Shown: piece by piece, positions 1 to 9,025 of the stretch
Numbering within the stretch: position 1 is the stretch's first letter
How the letters are laid out: every line of letters starts with the position of its first letter
Made by a program: the position numbers and the translations under genes
NCBI RefSeq assembly: GCF_030388245.1
Contig: NZ_CP098361.1
Location: 681,001-745,000, forward strand
Reading direction: 5' to 3'
From: Paracoccus sp. TOH
Lineage (GTDB): Bacteria; Pseudomonadota; Alphaproteobacteria; Rhodobacterales; Rhodobacteraceae
DNA length: 64,000 nucleotides
The notes under the pieces: model-generated
The model's input: only the letters and a program-made list of their open reading frames with translations
Database searches by the model: none
What the model was told of the DNA's origin: nothing

Positions 1-536
1 ATGGTCGTGCCGAGGACGCCAAGGCCGAGCAGGCCGAGGAAGATGCCTTGGATCAAGGCCGACCGTGCCCGCCAGGCGAGGCTCCAGCCGATGGCCAGCA
101 GGCCAAGGAAGGTGATCGCGCCGTCGCCGATGAAATCGAGCGCATCGGCCTTCACGGCCTGCGATCCGGAAATGAAACCGCCGATCATTTCGAGGACCCC
201 GTATCCCACGTTCAGGATCACGACGATCCAGAGGGCACGGCGGTAGGCCGGGTCCTGATGGGCGGGATTCGGCGGAATGTCTTCATCGCCCTCGATCCGG
301 TCGAAGCCATAGCCTGTCACCGCGACTGCCTTTTCGATGTCCGGCAGGCGCACTTCGGGTGCAGTCAGTGTCATGATGTGCGTCGCGGCCGACACTTTCA
401 CATCGCCGGGCGCGACCCCGGCTGCCTGTGCCGCCCGCTCGATCTGCGCGGCATCCTTGGCGCAATCCATACCGGAAACCCGGTAACGGACGGGCGGGAC
501 ATCTGCCGTCGATCCGGCATTTTCGGTGTTGGCCAT
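1..536 (-). CDS. Cation diffusion facilitator (CDF) transporter with N-terminal HMA-like domain, partial
   Basis: This gene runs off the left edge, so only about the first 178 codons are present. The start is the ATG at 536-534, with an AGGAA ribosome-binding site upstream. Residues 15-80 resemble a heavy-metal-associated (HMA) domain, but the usual MxCxxC is reduced to GMDCAKDA with one cysteine. From about residue 95 there are hydrophobic segments and the pattern KADALDFIGD, typical of the second helix of CDF metal exporters, where the Asp residues bind metal. CDF proteins export divalent metals such as Zn, Co or Cd through the inner membrane in exchange for protons. The gene diverges from a CmtR-like repressor gene 56 bp away, which fits metal-induced expression. 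The metal specificity cannot be read from the fragment. Confidence 0.8.
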   Translation of the reverse strand, partial: MANTENAGSTADVPPVRYRVSGMDCAKDAAQIERAAQAAGVAPGDVKVSAATHIMTLTAPEVRLPDIEKAVAVTGYGFDRIEGDEDIPPNPAHQDPAYRRALWIVVILNVGYGVLEMIGGFISGSQAVKADALDFIGDGAITFLGLLAIGWSLAWRARSALIQGIFLGLLGLGVLGTT

Positions 537-574
537 GGTCGCGCTATTCCTGCTAGGATGAATCGAAGAACAAC

Positions 575-594
575 ATATCAGCGAGGAGTGATAT
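575..594. promoter_or_regulatory. Candidate ArsR-family operator between efflux gene and repressor
   Basis: ATATCA (575-580) and TGATAT (589-594) form a perfect 6-bp inverted repeat around the spacer GCGAGGAG. The repeat covers the ribosome-binding site and start codon of the repressor gene and lies in the divergent intergenic region. A bound dimer could block the repressor's own translation start region as well as the divergent promoter. That it is an operator is inference from position and symmetry. Confidence 0.5.
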
Positions 595-937
595 GGCGCA
601 ATTGGTCGATGACCGCAAGAGCGCAACCATCGAGCGACGGGCGAAGCTGTTCCGCGGCTTCGCGGACCCGAGCCGCCTGGCCATCCTCGGTGCACTTTGC
701 AACGAGCCATTGGCCGTTCACGAGATCGTCGAGCGGACCGAACTATCGCAACCCAACGTCTCCAACCATCTGAGGTGCCTGCTGGACTGCGGGCTTGTCG
801 CCAGCGACCGCGAAGGGCGCTTCATCCGTTACCGTATCAGCAACCCGCGCATCACGGTCCTTCTGAACGATGTGGACGCACTTCTCGACGTGGTCGCAAA
901 GGGTGTTGAGGCGTGTGACAATTATCGTGAGGCGTGA
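593..937 (+). CDS. ArsR/SmtB-family metal-responsive repressor, CmtR-like
   Basis: This 114-residue protein has the usual length and winged-helix layout of ArsR/SmtB repressors. The helix-turn-helix lies at about residues 42-62 (recognition helix SQPNVSNHLRCLLDCG) and the wing at 70-82. Cys62 and Cys66 in the RCLLDC pattern and Cys108 near the C-terminus match the three-cysteine arrangement of CmtR, which binds Cd(II) or Pb(II). In that family metal binding releases the repressor from DNA. It diverges from a CDF efflux gene, so the likely job is metal-induced derepression of that pump and of itself. A GAGGAG ribosome-binding site lies just before the ATG. The stop codon overlaps the first codon of a multicopper oxidase remnant. 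Confidence 0.88.
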   Translation: MAQLVDDRKSATIERRAKLFRGFADPSRLAILGALCNEPLAVHEIVERTELSQPNVSNHLRCLLDCGLVASDREGRFIRYRISNPRITVLLNDVDALLDVVAKGVEACDNYREA

Positions 938-1122
938 GTCAGAACGGACGGCCGGTCGACTCGGCGCAGATCGGTTGGAAAGATGTTGTCCGTGTGCAGG
1001 GTCCGACCGGAATCCTGCTGAGGTTCGACAAGCTGGCTTCGGAAGAGACACCATTCATGTATCACTGCCACATCCTCGAACACGAGGATGCGGGCATGAT
1101 GGGGCAGTTTACGGTCACATAA
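934..1122 (+). pseudogene. Multicopper oxidase, C-terminal fragment
   Basis: The reading frame encodes about 60 residues that match only the last part of a CueO/laccase-type multicopper oxidase. The sequence YHCHILEHEDAGMMG carries the type 1/type 3 copper-ligand motif HCHxxxHxxxxM. The intact enzyme would be roughly 450-550 residues, so cupredoxin domains 1 and 2 and most of 3 are missing. An in-frame TGA lies just upstream at 928-930, and the homology begins exactly where the repressor gene ends, so this looks like a deletion or recombination joint. It cannot be an active enzyme. It suggests that copper oxidation and metal efflux genes were once neighbours. Confidence 0.8.
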
Positions 1123-1253
1123 CAGGACCCCACCCGCTCGACACCGGGCGTCGTCAAGAGCTTACGTCTTCTTGCGGCGTTCTATCAGGTGCCGGTGTCG
1201 CCTTGTTGAAACGCATTACGGAGTATGTCTAGACCCGAACGGAGAACACCTCG

Positions 1254-1424
1254 CTAAGCTGCGGGTCCGCCGAAGCGGCCGTCCAGTCGCTCGGCAGCAT
1301 TCGTCAAAAAGGGCTCGCTACCGACCTTCGCCGCGCCAAGCATGAACGGCAGCTCGGTATAATCCGCAAGGTTGTTGACCGAAGGCACACGGTAGATATT
1401 TGCGGTACTTGCAAGAGCGCTCGG
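1254..1424 (-). pseudogene. Unrecognised C-terminal coding fragment
   Basis: An open frame of 56 residues on the minus strand ends in FGGPAA and contains ELPFMLGAAKVGSEPF. It looks protein-like in composition, but it has no start codon and no upstream continuation, because a stop codon lies at 1425-1427. I do not recognise the family. It overlaps by about 30 bp the opening of the nuclease remnant on the other strand, so the region is probably a junction of two broken genes. The segment 1123-1253 between it and the oxidase fragment shows nothing I can assign. Confidence 0.3.
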
Positions 1425-1785
1425 TTATCCTTGGCTTGCCGTCGTCGATGGAGATGCCGCCGGGCTCGGCTACATCGCCAGGATCACCGCACGAAAGTTT
1501 TCCGCCGAGGAAATGGCTCGCCGCACCTTCTCGTTGCCGGCCGGTTATCTCGAACAGCAGCTCATAGCAGATGGACTGCAAAACGAACTGAAAGCAATTC
1601 TTGTCTCTTTTGGAAACGTAGGAGCAGCGGATTTTGACGATGCGACATTGATTGCGGCACTCGAGAACGACAAGAGCGGCTACGCAGCCGTCCTCGCAAA
1701 ACAGTGCGCCGAGAACCCGGCGCTGGCGCAGCGCATGCCTGCATCATTCCGCAATGCAATCTTGGCATTGAGAGGCCTAACATGA
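1396..1785 (+). pseudogene. OLD-family TOPRIM nuclease (GajA-like), C-terminal fragment
   Basis: The frame is open from just after a TAG at 1393-1395 and encodes about 129 residues. Near its start is ARALGYPWLAVVDGDAAGLG, which matches the TOPRIM acidic motif (DGDxAG) of OLD-family ATP-dependent endonucleases. Near its end NDKSGYAAVLA resembles the conserved KxxYA motif of that family. The ATPase domain, which makes up the first 350 or so residues in relatives, is missing. The stop codon overlaps the start of a UvrD-like helicase gene by 4 bp (ATGA), the arrangement of gajA and gajB in Gabija systems. An internal ATG at 1513 could give a short protein without the TOPRIM aspartates. I therefore call it a remnant. 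Confidence 0.65.
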
Positions 1786-3698
1786 CCGATACCGCCCTCA
1801 ACGTGGCATTGTCAGAACTGACCGAAGCACAAAGTATCGCTGTCGCTTGGCGCGATGGCCCGATGTTCGTTCTCGCCGGCCCCGGCTCCGGCAAGACCCG
1901 CGTCCTGACGACGCGGGTGGCCAAGCTGCTTGCCGATACGCCCGATCGTTCGTTCCGCGTGCTGGCTCTGACCTTCACCAACAAGGCGGCTGACGAAATG
2001 TCCGCGCGCGTCACTGCATTGGTACCTGAACAGGAACGGCGCGCTCTGATCGGGACCTTTCACTCCTTCTGCATGCAGATGCTGCAGCAGCACGGCTCCC
2101 ACATTGGCATCAACCCTGATTTTGCAATCTACTCGCTCGACGTCGATCGCCAGGAAATTTTGCGCGACGCGATCAAACAGGCGGGCCTGAGCCAAAACGA
2201 CGTTCGGCTTCTGTCTACCATTGACAAGCTTAAGTCGCAGCTTATCCAACCGACAGGCTCGGCCCGATACTTTCGTGATCCGTCCGATGGCGCACGGGTG
2301 GAGCAGGTATACACCGCATACGAGGCGGCGCTCACCCAAGCCAATGCCCTAGATTTTGGTTCGCTCATCGCCCAGGCCTATCGCCTTGTCACAGACTTCC
2401 CCGGCATCGCCGGACGCTATCGCAAGACCTATGCCTACTGGATGTTCGACGAGTTTCAGGACACTACCGATGGGCAGTACCGACTAATCCGCGCGCTCGC
2501 CGGCAAGGATTTCAGGAATGTCTTCGCCGTCGCCGACGATGACCAGATCATCTACCAGTGGAACGGCGCGAGCTACCAACAGATCCAGCGGTTCCGAGCC
2601 GACTTTTCCCCGCAGGAACTGCAGCTTCCCACAAACTACCGTTGTCCGCCCGCAATTGTTGCCGCCGCGAACCATCTTGTGGTCCATAATCTGCAACGCA
2701 CGGCCGCCAAGCAGCCGCTGGAGGCGGGCAAGACCTCGCTGAAATATCGCGATGAACAGCACATCCGCGTCCTACGCTATTCCACCGACGAGGTGGAAGC
2801 CGCGTCGATTGCGGAAGGCATCGCCAAAATCGACCGCGCTCGATGGGGTGAAGTCGCGGTACTGGCCCGTACGCGCTACATGCTAGAAAAGCTTCAATCC
2901 GCGCTGACGCAGAAGCAGGTCAGTGCGGTCATTTCTCAGCGCCGCGATGATTTCCGATCACCTCAGTTCCTGTGGCTCACTGCCGTACTTCGCCAAGCGC
3001 TGCGCCCGCTTGATCGGCGTGCGCTGGAAACCCTGACCGGCGCTTTCAATCGTTGGTTTGGCACTGACGCCCGTGTCGATCTCATCATCACCGCCACCGA
3101 ATTGACGGAACGCTCCCTGCTCGATGAATGGGCGGTAGCGGTCAAAGCCGGACTGGGTGATGATGTCAATGGCAACGCTCTCGTCGATGTAGCTGCAACC
3201 TTCGCAAAGGAGCCCGCGCGGTTCAGGCAGTTTGTTGACGCAGTCCTCGCCATGATCCCGGCGCAGGACGATGAAGCCAGTGACATTGCAGAAGACCGGG
3301 CGGCTTGGTCCGATCTTGTGAGAAGTATCGGCAAAACCATCGGCCGCGATGCGCCACTTGAACAGTTTCTCCAGGAACTGGCCATCCGCTCAAAGGAAGC
3401 CCCAGTCGGCAGCAATACCGTGACCCTTATGACGATCCACGGCGCCAAGGGGAAGGAGTTCGATCATGTTTATGTGGTCGGACTGGCGGAGGACATCTTG
3501 CCGAGCTTTCAAAGCCTGAAGGCGGGCGAGAACAGCGCTGAAATGGAAGAGGAGCGGCGCAACTGCTTCGTGGCTATCACGCGTGCGCGAGAGTGGCTCT
3601 GCCTCTCCTATGCAGACAACTATCGGGGATGGAACAAGCAACCGTCACGTTTTCTACGCGAGATGGGTTTCGTGTTGCCCGATCAACCAGCGCAATGA
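1782..3698 (+). CDS. UvrD/PcrA-like SF1 helicase, candidate GajB of a Gabija-like pair
   Basis: This 638-residue protein has all the SF1A helicase motifs in order. These are Walker A AGPGSGKT (residues 32-39), motif Ia LTFTNKAADEM, motif II DEFQDTT, motif III ADDDQIIYQWNGA, a motif V region MTIHGAKGKEFD and motif VI NCFVAITRARE. Such enzymes translocate 3'-5' on single-stranded DNA using ATP. The start at 1782 is chosen because it overlaps the upstream stop as ATGA and leaves the Walker A at the usual distance. Gabija GajB proteins are UvrD-like and are coded directly behind GajA. That gene is truncated here, so the pair is probably not functional as defence although this helicase is intact. 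A housekeeping UvrD role is less likely given the neighbourhood. Confidence 0.85.
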   Translation: MTDTALNVALSELTEAQSIAVAWRDGPMFVLAGPGSGKTRVLTTRVAKLLADTPDRSFRVLALTFTNKAADEMSARVTALVPEQERRALIGTFHSFCMQMLQQHGSHIGINPDFAIYSLDVDRQEILRDAIKQAGLSQNDVRLLSTIDKLKSQLIQPTGSARYFRDPSDGARVEQVYTAYEAALTQANALDFGSLIAQAYRLVTDFPGIAGRYRKTYAYWMFDEFQDTTDGQYRLIRALAGKDFRNVFAVADDDQIIYQWNGASYQQIQRFRADFSPQELQLPTNYRCPPAIVAAANHLVVHNLQRTAAKQPLEAGKTSLKYRDEQHIRVLRYSTDEVEAASIAEGIAKIDRARWGEVAVLARTRYMLEKLQSALTQKQVSAVISQRRDDFRSPQFLWLTAVLRQALRPLDRRALETLTGAFNRWFGTDARVDLIITATELTERSLLDEWAVAVKAGLGDDVNGNALVDVAATFAKEPARFRQFVDAVLAMIPAQDDEASDIAEDRAAWSDLVRSIGKTIGRDAPLEQFLQELAIRSKEAPVGSNTVTLMTIHGAKGKEFDHVYVVGLAEDILPSFQSLKAGENSAEMEEERRNCFVAITRAREWLCLSYADNYRGWNKQPSRFLREMGFVLPDQPAQ

Positions 3699-4102
3699 AG
3701 CTCTGATCAGTCCAGCACCAAGTGGTTGGCCTGCTGGACACTGATGACGAACCCACGAATGTCCGCCCCCGTCATTGCACCACGCCTCCGGCGCAGAAGC
3801 AGCGAAAGCCCGCCTTTTCGCCCCTGCTGGTCGAGCTTGCTGCAGTGCAGCCGATTACCGCGCCTCAGCAGCGAACGGCAACTTGGTCCGCAAGGTCGCA
3901 ATGTTCATCGAATCAGCCGGCTTGTGTTGAGCGACTCCCCCGCGCCGCGCCGCCTTGGCCCTGAGTAGCATCACCGCCATTCTCCTGTATTTGCACGCCA
4001 CACTACTACGACGGTCGAAACTTGTTGAAACGGCCGCTTTGGGGTCTCTTTTAGTCATCCCCATCCGGGGAACTCTCGCCTCCCCGGTGGAACGGGGACG
4101 AG
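3699..4102. other. Non-coding gap upstream of the trb operon
   Basis: I see no convincing gene in these 404 bp. In related trb-type conjugation modules the coupling-protein gene traG and a CopG-like gene usually sit directly upstream of trbB, but neither can be recognised here. The promoter of the trb operon should lie in the last 100 bp, where an AT-richer stretch occurs around 4010-4060. I could not fix -35/-10 boxes with confidence. Confidence 0.5.
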
Positions 4103-5101
4103 ATGGCAGGCATCAACCACAATCAGGCAACGGTGGACCGCGGCGCGCGCATGCTCCGAACGGCGCTCGGGCCTGCCATCTCAGCCCTGCTGCAAGACCC
4201 GTCGGTCGTCGAGGTCATGCTGAACCCCGATGGCCGGATCTGGGTGGACCGGCTGTCCGAGGGACTGGCCGATACGGGCGAGATACTGTCGGCTGCCGAT
4301 GGTGAGCGCATCGTGCGGCTGGTCGCCCACCATGTCGGTGTGGAAGTGCATGCCCGCAGCCCCCGCGTCTCGGCCGAACTGCCGGAGACCGGCGAGCGCT
4401 TCGAGGGCCTGCTGCCGCCGGTCGTCGCCGCACCCGCCTTCGCCATCCGCAAGCCCGCCGTCACGGTCTTCACACTCGACGACTACGTGGCGGCCGGCAT
4501 CATGTCCGCCGGTCAAGCGGAAACGCTCCGCGCCGCCGTCCAGTCGCGTGCGAACATCCTCGTCGCCGGTGGCACGTCCACCGGCAAGACCACGCTGACC
4601 AATGCGCTGCTGGCCGAGGTGGCCAAGACGCAGGATCGCGTCGTCATCATCGAGGACACCCGCGAGCTGCAATGCGCGGCACCCAACCTTGTCGCCATGC
4701 GGACCAAGGATGGCGTTGCCACTCTGTCCGATCTGGTCCGTTCCTCGCTGCGGCTGCGTCCCGACCGTATTCCGATCGGTGAGGTGCGTGGCGCCGAGGC
4801 GCTCGATCTCCTCAAAGCCTGGGGCACCGGGCACCCCGGAGGGATCGGCACCATCCATGCCGGTTCCGGCATCGGCGCGCTTCGCCGCCTCGAACAATTG
4901 ATCCAGGAAGCCGTCGTCACCGTCCCGCGCGCCATGATCGCCGAAACCATCGACCTCGTGGCCGTCCTTGCCGGTCGCGGTTCCGCACGGCGGCTTGTCG
5001 AACTCGCCCGCGTCGATGGTCTCGGTCCCGACGGCGACTACCGGATTTTCCCCGCCTTTTCAGAACCCGGCACCACTCGCAACACTGGAGAACCTGCATG
5101 A
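4103..5101 (+). CDS. trbB: TrbB, VirB11-type traffic ATPase of conjugative type IV secretion
   Basis: This is a 332-residue protein of the VirB11/TrbB hexameric ATPase family, which powers pilus assembly and substrate transfer from the cytoplasmic face of the inner membrane. Visible motifs are Walker [11 protein letters not shown] near residue 155, the acidic [11 protein letters not shown] (Asp box), the Walker B region [12 protein letters not shown] and the His box [13 protein letters not shown]. It is the first gene of the trb operon and overlaps trbC by 4 bp, so translation is probably coupled. The length and motif order are normal for the family. Confidence 0.95.
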   Translation: MAGINHNQATVDRGARMLRTALGPAISALLQDPSVVEVMLNPDGRIWVDRLSEGLADTGEILSAADGERIVRLVAHHVGVEVHARSPRVSAELPETGERFEGLLPPVVAAPAFAIRKPAVTVFTLDDYVAAGIMSAGQAETLRAAVQSRANILVAGGTSTGKTTLTNALLAEVAKTQDRVVIIEDTRELQCAAPNLVAMRTKDGVATLSDLVRSSLRLRPDRIPIGEVRGAEALDLLKAWGTGHPGGIGTIHAGSGIGALRRLEQLIQEAVVTVPRAMIAETIDLVAVLAGRGSARRLVELARVDGLGPDGDYRIFPAFSEPGTTRNTGEPA

Positions 5102-5427
5102 TCCGTCGCGCCTTCCGCATCCGTCACCATATCGCAACCGCCGCCGCCTTCGCCTGGGTGAGCCTGATGACATCCCCGGCCTTTGCCTCCGGCTCTTCGA
5201 TGCCCTGGGAAGCGCCGTTGCAATCCATCCTCGAATCCGTCGAAGGGCCGGTGGCGAAAATCGTGGCGGTGATTATCATCATCGTCACAGGCCTGACGTT
5301 GGCTTTCGGCGACACCGGCGGCGGCTTCAGGCGACTGATCCAGATCGTCTTCGGCATCTCCATCGCCTTCGCCGCCAGCTCCTTCTTCCTCTCGTTCTTC
5401 AGCTTCGGCGGCGGAGCGCTGGTCTGA
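5098..5427 (+). CDS. trbC: TrbC, VirB2-type conjugative pilin
   Basis: This 109-residue small membrane protein has an N-terminal signal region (basic start, then a hydrophobic stretch ending ...TSPAFA at about residue 30). Two transmembrane helices follow, around residues 52-70 and 82-102. This is the layout of TrbC/VirB2 pilins, which are processed and polymerise into the conjugative pilus. The gene overlaps trbB by 4 bp and trbD by 1 bp. Identification rests on topology, length and position between trbB and trbD rather than on a catalytic motif. Confidence 0.92.
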   Translation: MIRRAFRIRHHIATAAAFAWVSLMTSPAFASGSSMPWEAPLQSILESVEGPVAKIVAVIIIIVTGLTLAFGDTGGGFRRLIQIVFGISIAFAASSFFLSFFSFGGGALV

Positions 5428-5708
5428 TGGCCGTGAGTTTCGAGGCGCTCGACGCGGTGCCGGGCTTCGCTGTCCCGGTCCACCGCGCCCTGACCGAGCC
5501 GATCCTGCTCGGTGGGGCGCCGCGATCCGTCGCGATCCTGAACGGCACGCTGGCCGGGGCAGTCGGCCTCGGCCTCCAGCTCTGGCTCGCCGGCATCCTG
5601 ATCTGGGCGGTCGGTCACATCGCCGCCGTCTGGGCCGCCAAGCGCGATCCGCTCTTCGTCGAGGTCGCGCGCCGCCATCTGCGCATCCCCGGCCATCTCT
5701 CGGTGTGA
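5427..5708 (+). CDS. trbD: TrbD, VirB3-like inner membrane protein
   Basis: This is a 93-residue protein whose ATG overlaps the trbC stop codon by one base, which fixes the start. The N-terminal FAVPVHRALTEPILLGGAPR is a recognisable VirB3/TrbD signature. A hydrophobic hairpin around residues 35-70 would anchor it in the inner membrane, where VirB3 proteins work together with the VirB4 ATPase encoded next. It ends 10 bp before trbE. Confidence 0.92.
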   Translation: MAVSFEALDAVPGFAVPVHRALTEPILLGGAPRSVAILNGTLAGAVGLGLQLWLAGILIWAVGHIAAVWAAKRDPLFVEVARRHLRIPGHLSV

Positions 5709-5718
5709 GGTTTGATCC

Positions 5719-8229
5719 ATGATGAATCTCGCAGAATACCGCCGCACCGCTTCCCGCCTGGCCGATTATCTGCCCTGGGTGGCGCTGGTCGGGGAGGGAG
5801 TTGTCCTCAACAAGGATGGCTCGTTTCAGCGGACGGCGAAGTTTCGTGGCCCCGATCTGGATTCCGCCGTCGCGGCCGAACTGGTTGCGGTCGCGGGACG
5901 GCTGAACAACGCCTTCCGCCGTCTCGGCTCTGGCTGGGCCATTTTCGTGGAAGCACAGCGTTCGGAGGCCGCAACCTATCCTGCGGACCGCTTCCCCGAT
6001 CCCGCCTCGGCATTGGTCGATGCCGAGCGCAAGGCCGATTTCGAGGAAGAGGGCAGCCATTTCGTCTCCGGTTACTTCCTGACCTTCCTCTGGCTCCCGC
6101 CCGCCGAAGATGCCGCACGATCGGAGTCCTGGCTTTACGAGGGCCGCGAGACCTCGGGCGTGAACCCGTGGGAGCTGGTGCGCGGCTTCATCGACCGCAC
6201 CGACCGCGTGCTGGCGCTGCTCGACGGCTTCATGCCGGAATGTAGCTGGCTCGATGACGCCGGCACGCTGACCTACCTCCATTCCACCATCTCGACCAAT
6301 CGGCATCGCGTCCGCGTGCCGGAAGTGCCGATGTATCTCGACGCTCTGCTGGCCGATCAGCCGCTGACCGGCGGGCTGGAGCCGCGCCTGGGCTTGTCGC
6401 ATCTCCGGGTGCTGACGATCACCGGCTTTCCCGGCACGACCACCCCCGGCCTCCTCGACGAGATGAACCGGCTGGCCTTTCCCTACCGATGGTCCACCCG
6501 CGCCATCCTCATGGACAAGACCGACGCGACCCGGCTGCTGACCAAAATCCGCCGGCAATGGTTCGCCAAGCGCAAGAGCATCGCGGCGATCATCAAGGAG
6601 GTGATGACCAACGAGCAATCCGCGCTCGTGGACACCGATGCCGCGAACAAGGCCGCCGACGCGGATATGGCGTTGCAGGAACTCGGCGCCGACATGGCCG
6701 GCATGGCCTATGTCACGGCGACCGTCACCGTCTGGGGCGAGGACGCCCGCCGCGCCGACGAAAAGCTGCGGCTGGTCGAGAAGATCATCCAGTCCCGCGA
6801 TTTCAGCGTCATGGTCGAGACGGTCAATGCCGTCGACGCCTGGCTCGGCAGCCTGCCTGGACATGCCTATGCCAATGTCCGCCAGCCCCCGGTCTCGACG
6901 CTCAACCTTGCCCACATGGTCCCTTCGTCCGCCGTGTGGGCGGGGCCGGAACGGGACGATCACTTTGGCGCACCCCCGCTGCTTTACGGCAGGACCGAAG
7001 GATCGACCCCGTTCCGGCTGTCCCTTCATGTCGGCGACGTGGGCCATACACTCGTCGTCGGACCGACCGGCGCCGGCAAGTCGGTGCTGCTGGCGCTGAT
7101 GGCCTTACAGTTCCGCCGCTACGCGCGCTCACAGGTCTTCGCCTTCGATTTCGGCGGCTCCATCCGTGCCTCCGCACTCGCTATGCAGGGTGATTGGCAT
7201 GATCTCGGCGGCGAACTGACCGACGCTTCCGAAACGTCTGTTTCGCTGCAACCGCTGGCCCGCATCCACGAGACTGCCGATCGGGCCTGGGCTGCCGATT
7301 GGATCGTGGCAATCCTGATGCGCGAGAATATCCAGATCACGCCCGAGGTGAAGGAGCATCTCTGGACGGCGCTGACCTCGCTGGCGTCCGCTCCGGTCGG
7401 AGAGCGCACCATCACCGGCCTCGCCGTGCTGCTGCAATCCAATGACCTGAAACAGGCGCTGCGCTCTTATTGTGTCGGTGGTCCCTATGGACGCCTTCTC
7501 GATGCCGAGACCGAGCATCTTGGCTCTGCCGACGTGCAGGCGTTCGAGATCGAGGGTCTGGTCGGCACCGGCGCAGCGCCGGCGGTTCTGTCCTACCTGT
7601 TCCATCGCATCGGTGACAGGTTGGACGGGCGGCCCACGCTGCTGATTATCGACGAGGGCTGGCTGGCGCTCGATGACGAAGGGTTTGCAGACCAGCTCAG
7701 GGAGTGGCTCAAGACCCTGCGCAAGAAGAACGCCAGTGTCATCTTCGCCACGCAGTCGCTGTCCGACATTGATAATTCCGCCATCGCGCCGGCGATCATC
7801 GAAAGCTGCCCGACGCGGCTCCTCTTGCCGAACGAGCGCGCCATCGAGCCGCAGATCACGGCGATCTATCGCCGCTTCGGCCTCAACGACAGGCAGATCG
7901 AAATCCTCGCGCGGGCCACGCCCAAGCGGGACTACTACTGCCAGTCGCGGCGCGGCAACCGCTTGTTCGACCTTGGCTTGTCGGAAGTCGGATTGGCGCT
8001 CTGCGCCGCATCGGCCAAATCCGATCAGACGCTGATAAACGAGATCCTTGCCGAACATGGCCGCGACGGGTTCCTCTCCGCCTGGCTTCACGCACGCGGC
8101 GTCGAATGGGCCGCCGATCTCATCCCTGACCTCACCAATCTCGTAACCGAAAACGAAATCCCGCCGCCGACAGTCGCTGACGTCGGCGAAATCGAACTCA
8201 TCCTGGATGAAGAGGAGATTACACCATGA
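5719..8229 (+). CDS. trbE: TrbE, VirB4-family ATPase of conjugative type IV secretion
   Basis: This 836-residue protein is the largest T4SS component here and is normal in length for TrbE. The N-terminal 400 residues form the CagE/TrbE/VirB domain. The C-terminal half carries Walker A GPTGAGKS near residue 450, Walker B LLIIDEGWLAL near 640 and the following FATQSLSDI segment. VirB4 ATPases sit at the inner membrane base and drive pilus biogenesis. Two adjacent ATG codons (5719 and 5722) could both start it. The gene overlaps trbJ by 4 bp. Confidence 0.95.
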   Translation: MMNLAEYRRTASRLADYLPWVALVGEGVVLNKDGSFQRTAKFRGPDLDSAVAAELVAVAGRLNNAFRRLGSGWAIFVEAQRSEAATYPADRFPDPASALVDAERKADFEEEGSHFVSGYFLTFLWLPPAEDAARSESWLYEGRETSGVNPWELVRGFIDRTDRVLALLDGFMPECSWLDDAGTLTYLHSTISTNRHRVRVPEVPMYLDALLADQPLTGGLEPRLGLSHLRVLTITGFPGTTTPGLLDEMNRLAFPYRWSTRAILMDKTDATRLLTKIRRQWFAKRKSIAAIIKEVMTNEQSALVDTDAANKAADADMALQELGADMAGMAYVTATVTVWGEDARRADEKLRLVEKIIQSRDFSVMVETVNAVDAWLGSLPGHAYANVRQPPVSTLNLAHMVPSSAVWAGPERDDHFGAPPLLYGRTEGSTPFRLSLHVGDVGHTLVVGPTGAGKSVLLALMALQFRRYARSQVFAFDFGGSIRASALAMQGDWHDLGGELTDASETSVSLQPLARIHETADRAWAADWIVAILMRENIQITPEVKEHLWTALTSLASAPVGERTITGLAVLLQSNDLKQALRSYCVGGPYGRLLDAETEHLGSADVQAFEIEGLVGTGAAPAVLSYLFHRIGDRLDGRPTLLIIDEGWLALDDEGFADQLREWLKTLRKKNASVIFATQSLSDIDNSAIAPAIIESCPTRLLLPNERAIEPQITAIYRRFGLNDRQIEILARATPKRDYYCQSRRGNRLFDLGLSEVGLALCAASAKSDQTLINEILAEHGRDGFLSAWLHARGVEWAADLIPDLTNLVTENEIPPPTVADVGEIELILDEEEITP

Positions 8230-9008
8230 CGCGCGCAATTCCCCGGTTCACCCGAATGGTCAGCACTTCGGCGCTTGCCCTGGCGCTTGCCGCACCGCTG
8301 GCGCTGGCCCCGGTGTTCACGACGCCGGCCCACGCCTTCTTTGGCGGGTTCGGCAGGATCGTCTACGACCCGACCAACCATGCCGAGAACCTGCTGACCG
8401 CCGCCCGCACGCTGGAGCAGATCAACAACCAGATCACCTCGCTCCAGAACGAGGCGCAGATGCTGATCAACCAGGCCCGCAACCTTGCGAGCCTGCCCTA
8501 CAGTTCGCTTCAGGCGCTTCAGCAGAACGTCCAGCGCACCCAGCAGCTTCTCGGACAGGCCCAGAATATCGCCTTCGACGTGCAGAACATCGACCAGATG
8601 TTCCAGCAGGATTACGGCAATCTCTCTCTCGCAACCACCGACCAGCAGCTCATCGCCGATGCCCGGTCCCGCTGGGAGAATACCGTTGGGGGTCTTCAGG
8701 ACGCCATGCGGGTGCAGGCCGGTGTCGTCGGTAACATCGACACTAACCGGGCTGAGATGTCCGCGCTCGTCGGCGAAAGCCAGGGCGCGACCGGCGCGCT
8801 TCAGGCCACTCAGGCCGGCAACCAGCTTCTCGCCCTCCAGTCGCAGCAGCTTTCCGACCTGATCGCGGTCATCTCGGCCAATGGCCGGGCCGAGGCCCTC
8901 ACGGAGGCCGAACGCGCGACCGCCGCCGAGCAGGGCCGCATCCAGCGCGAGCGGTTCCTCAACCCGGGTTCGGGCTACCAGCCCGGCAACGCGCAGATGT
9001 TCAACTGA
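8226..9008 (+). CDS. trbJ: TrbJ, VirB5-like periplasmic minor pilus component
   Basis: This is a 260-residue exported protein. A signal peptide of about 37 residues ends at TPAHA before FFGGFGRIVYDPTNH, the typical mature start of TrbJ. The rest is strongly helical and Gln-rich, with heptad-like stretches (LEQINNQITSLQNEAQML), as in VirB5/TrbJ proteins that sit at the pilus tip or in the periplasmic channel. It overlaps trbE by 4 bp, and the next gene starts 17 bp downstream. Confidence 0.92.
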   Translation: MTRAIPRFTRMVSTSALALALAAPLALAPVFTTPAHAFFGGFGRIVYDPTNHAENLLTAARTLEQINNQITSLQNEAQMLINQARNLASLPYSSLQALQQNVQRTQQLLGQAQNIAFDVQNIDQMFQQDYGNLSLATTDQQLIADARSRWENTVGGLQDAMRVQAGVVGNIDTNRAEMSALVGESQGATGALQATQAGNQLLALQSQQLSDLIAVISANGRAEALTEAERATAAEQGRIQRERFLNPGSGYQPGNAQMFN

Positions 9009-9025
9009 GCCGGGGAGGGCAGATC

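Noticed and set aside
5038..7047. 669-codon frame antisense to trbC-trbE
   Set aside because: It is a shadow of high-G+C coding sequence on the other strand. The trb genes have motifs and overlapping starts, while this frame has none.
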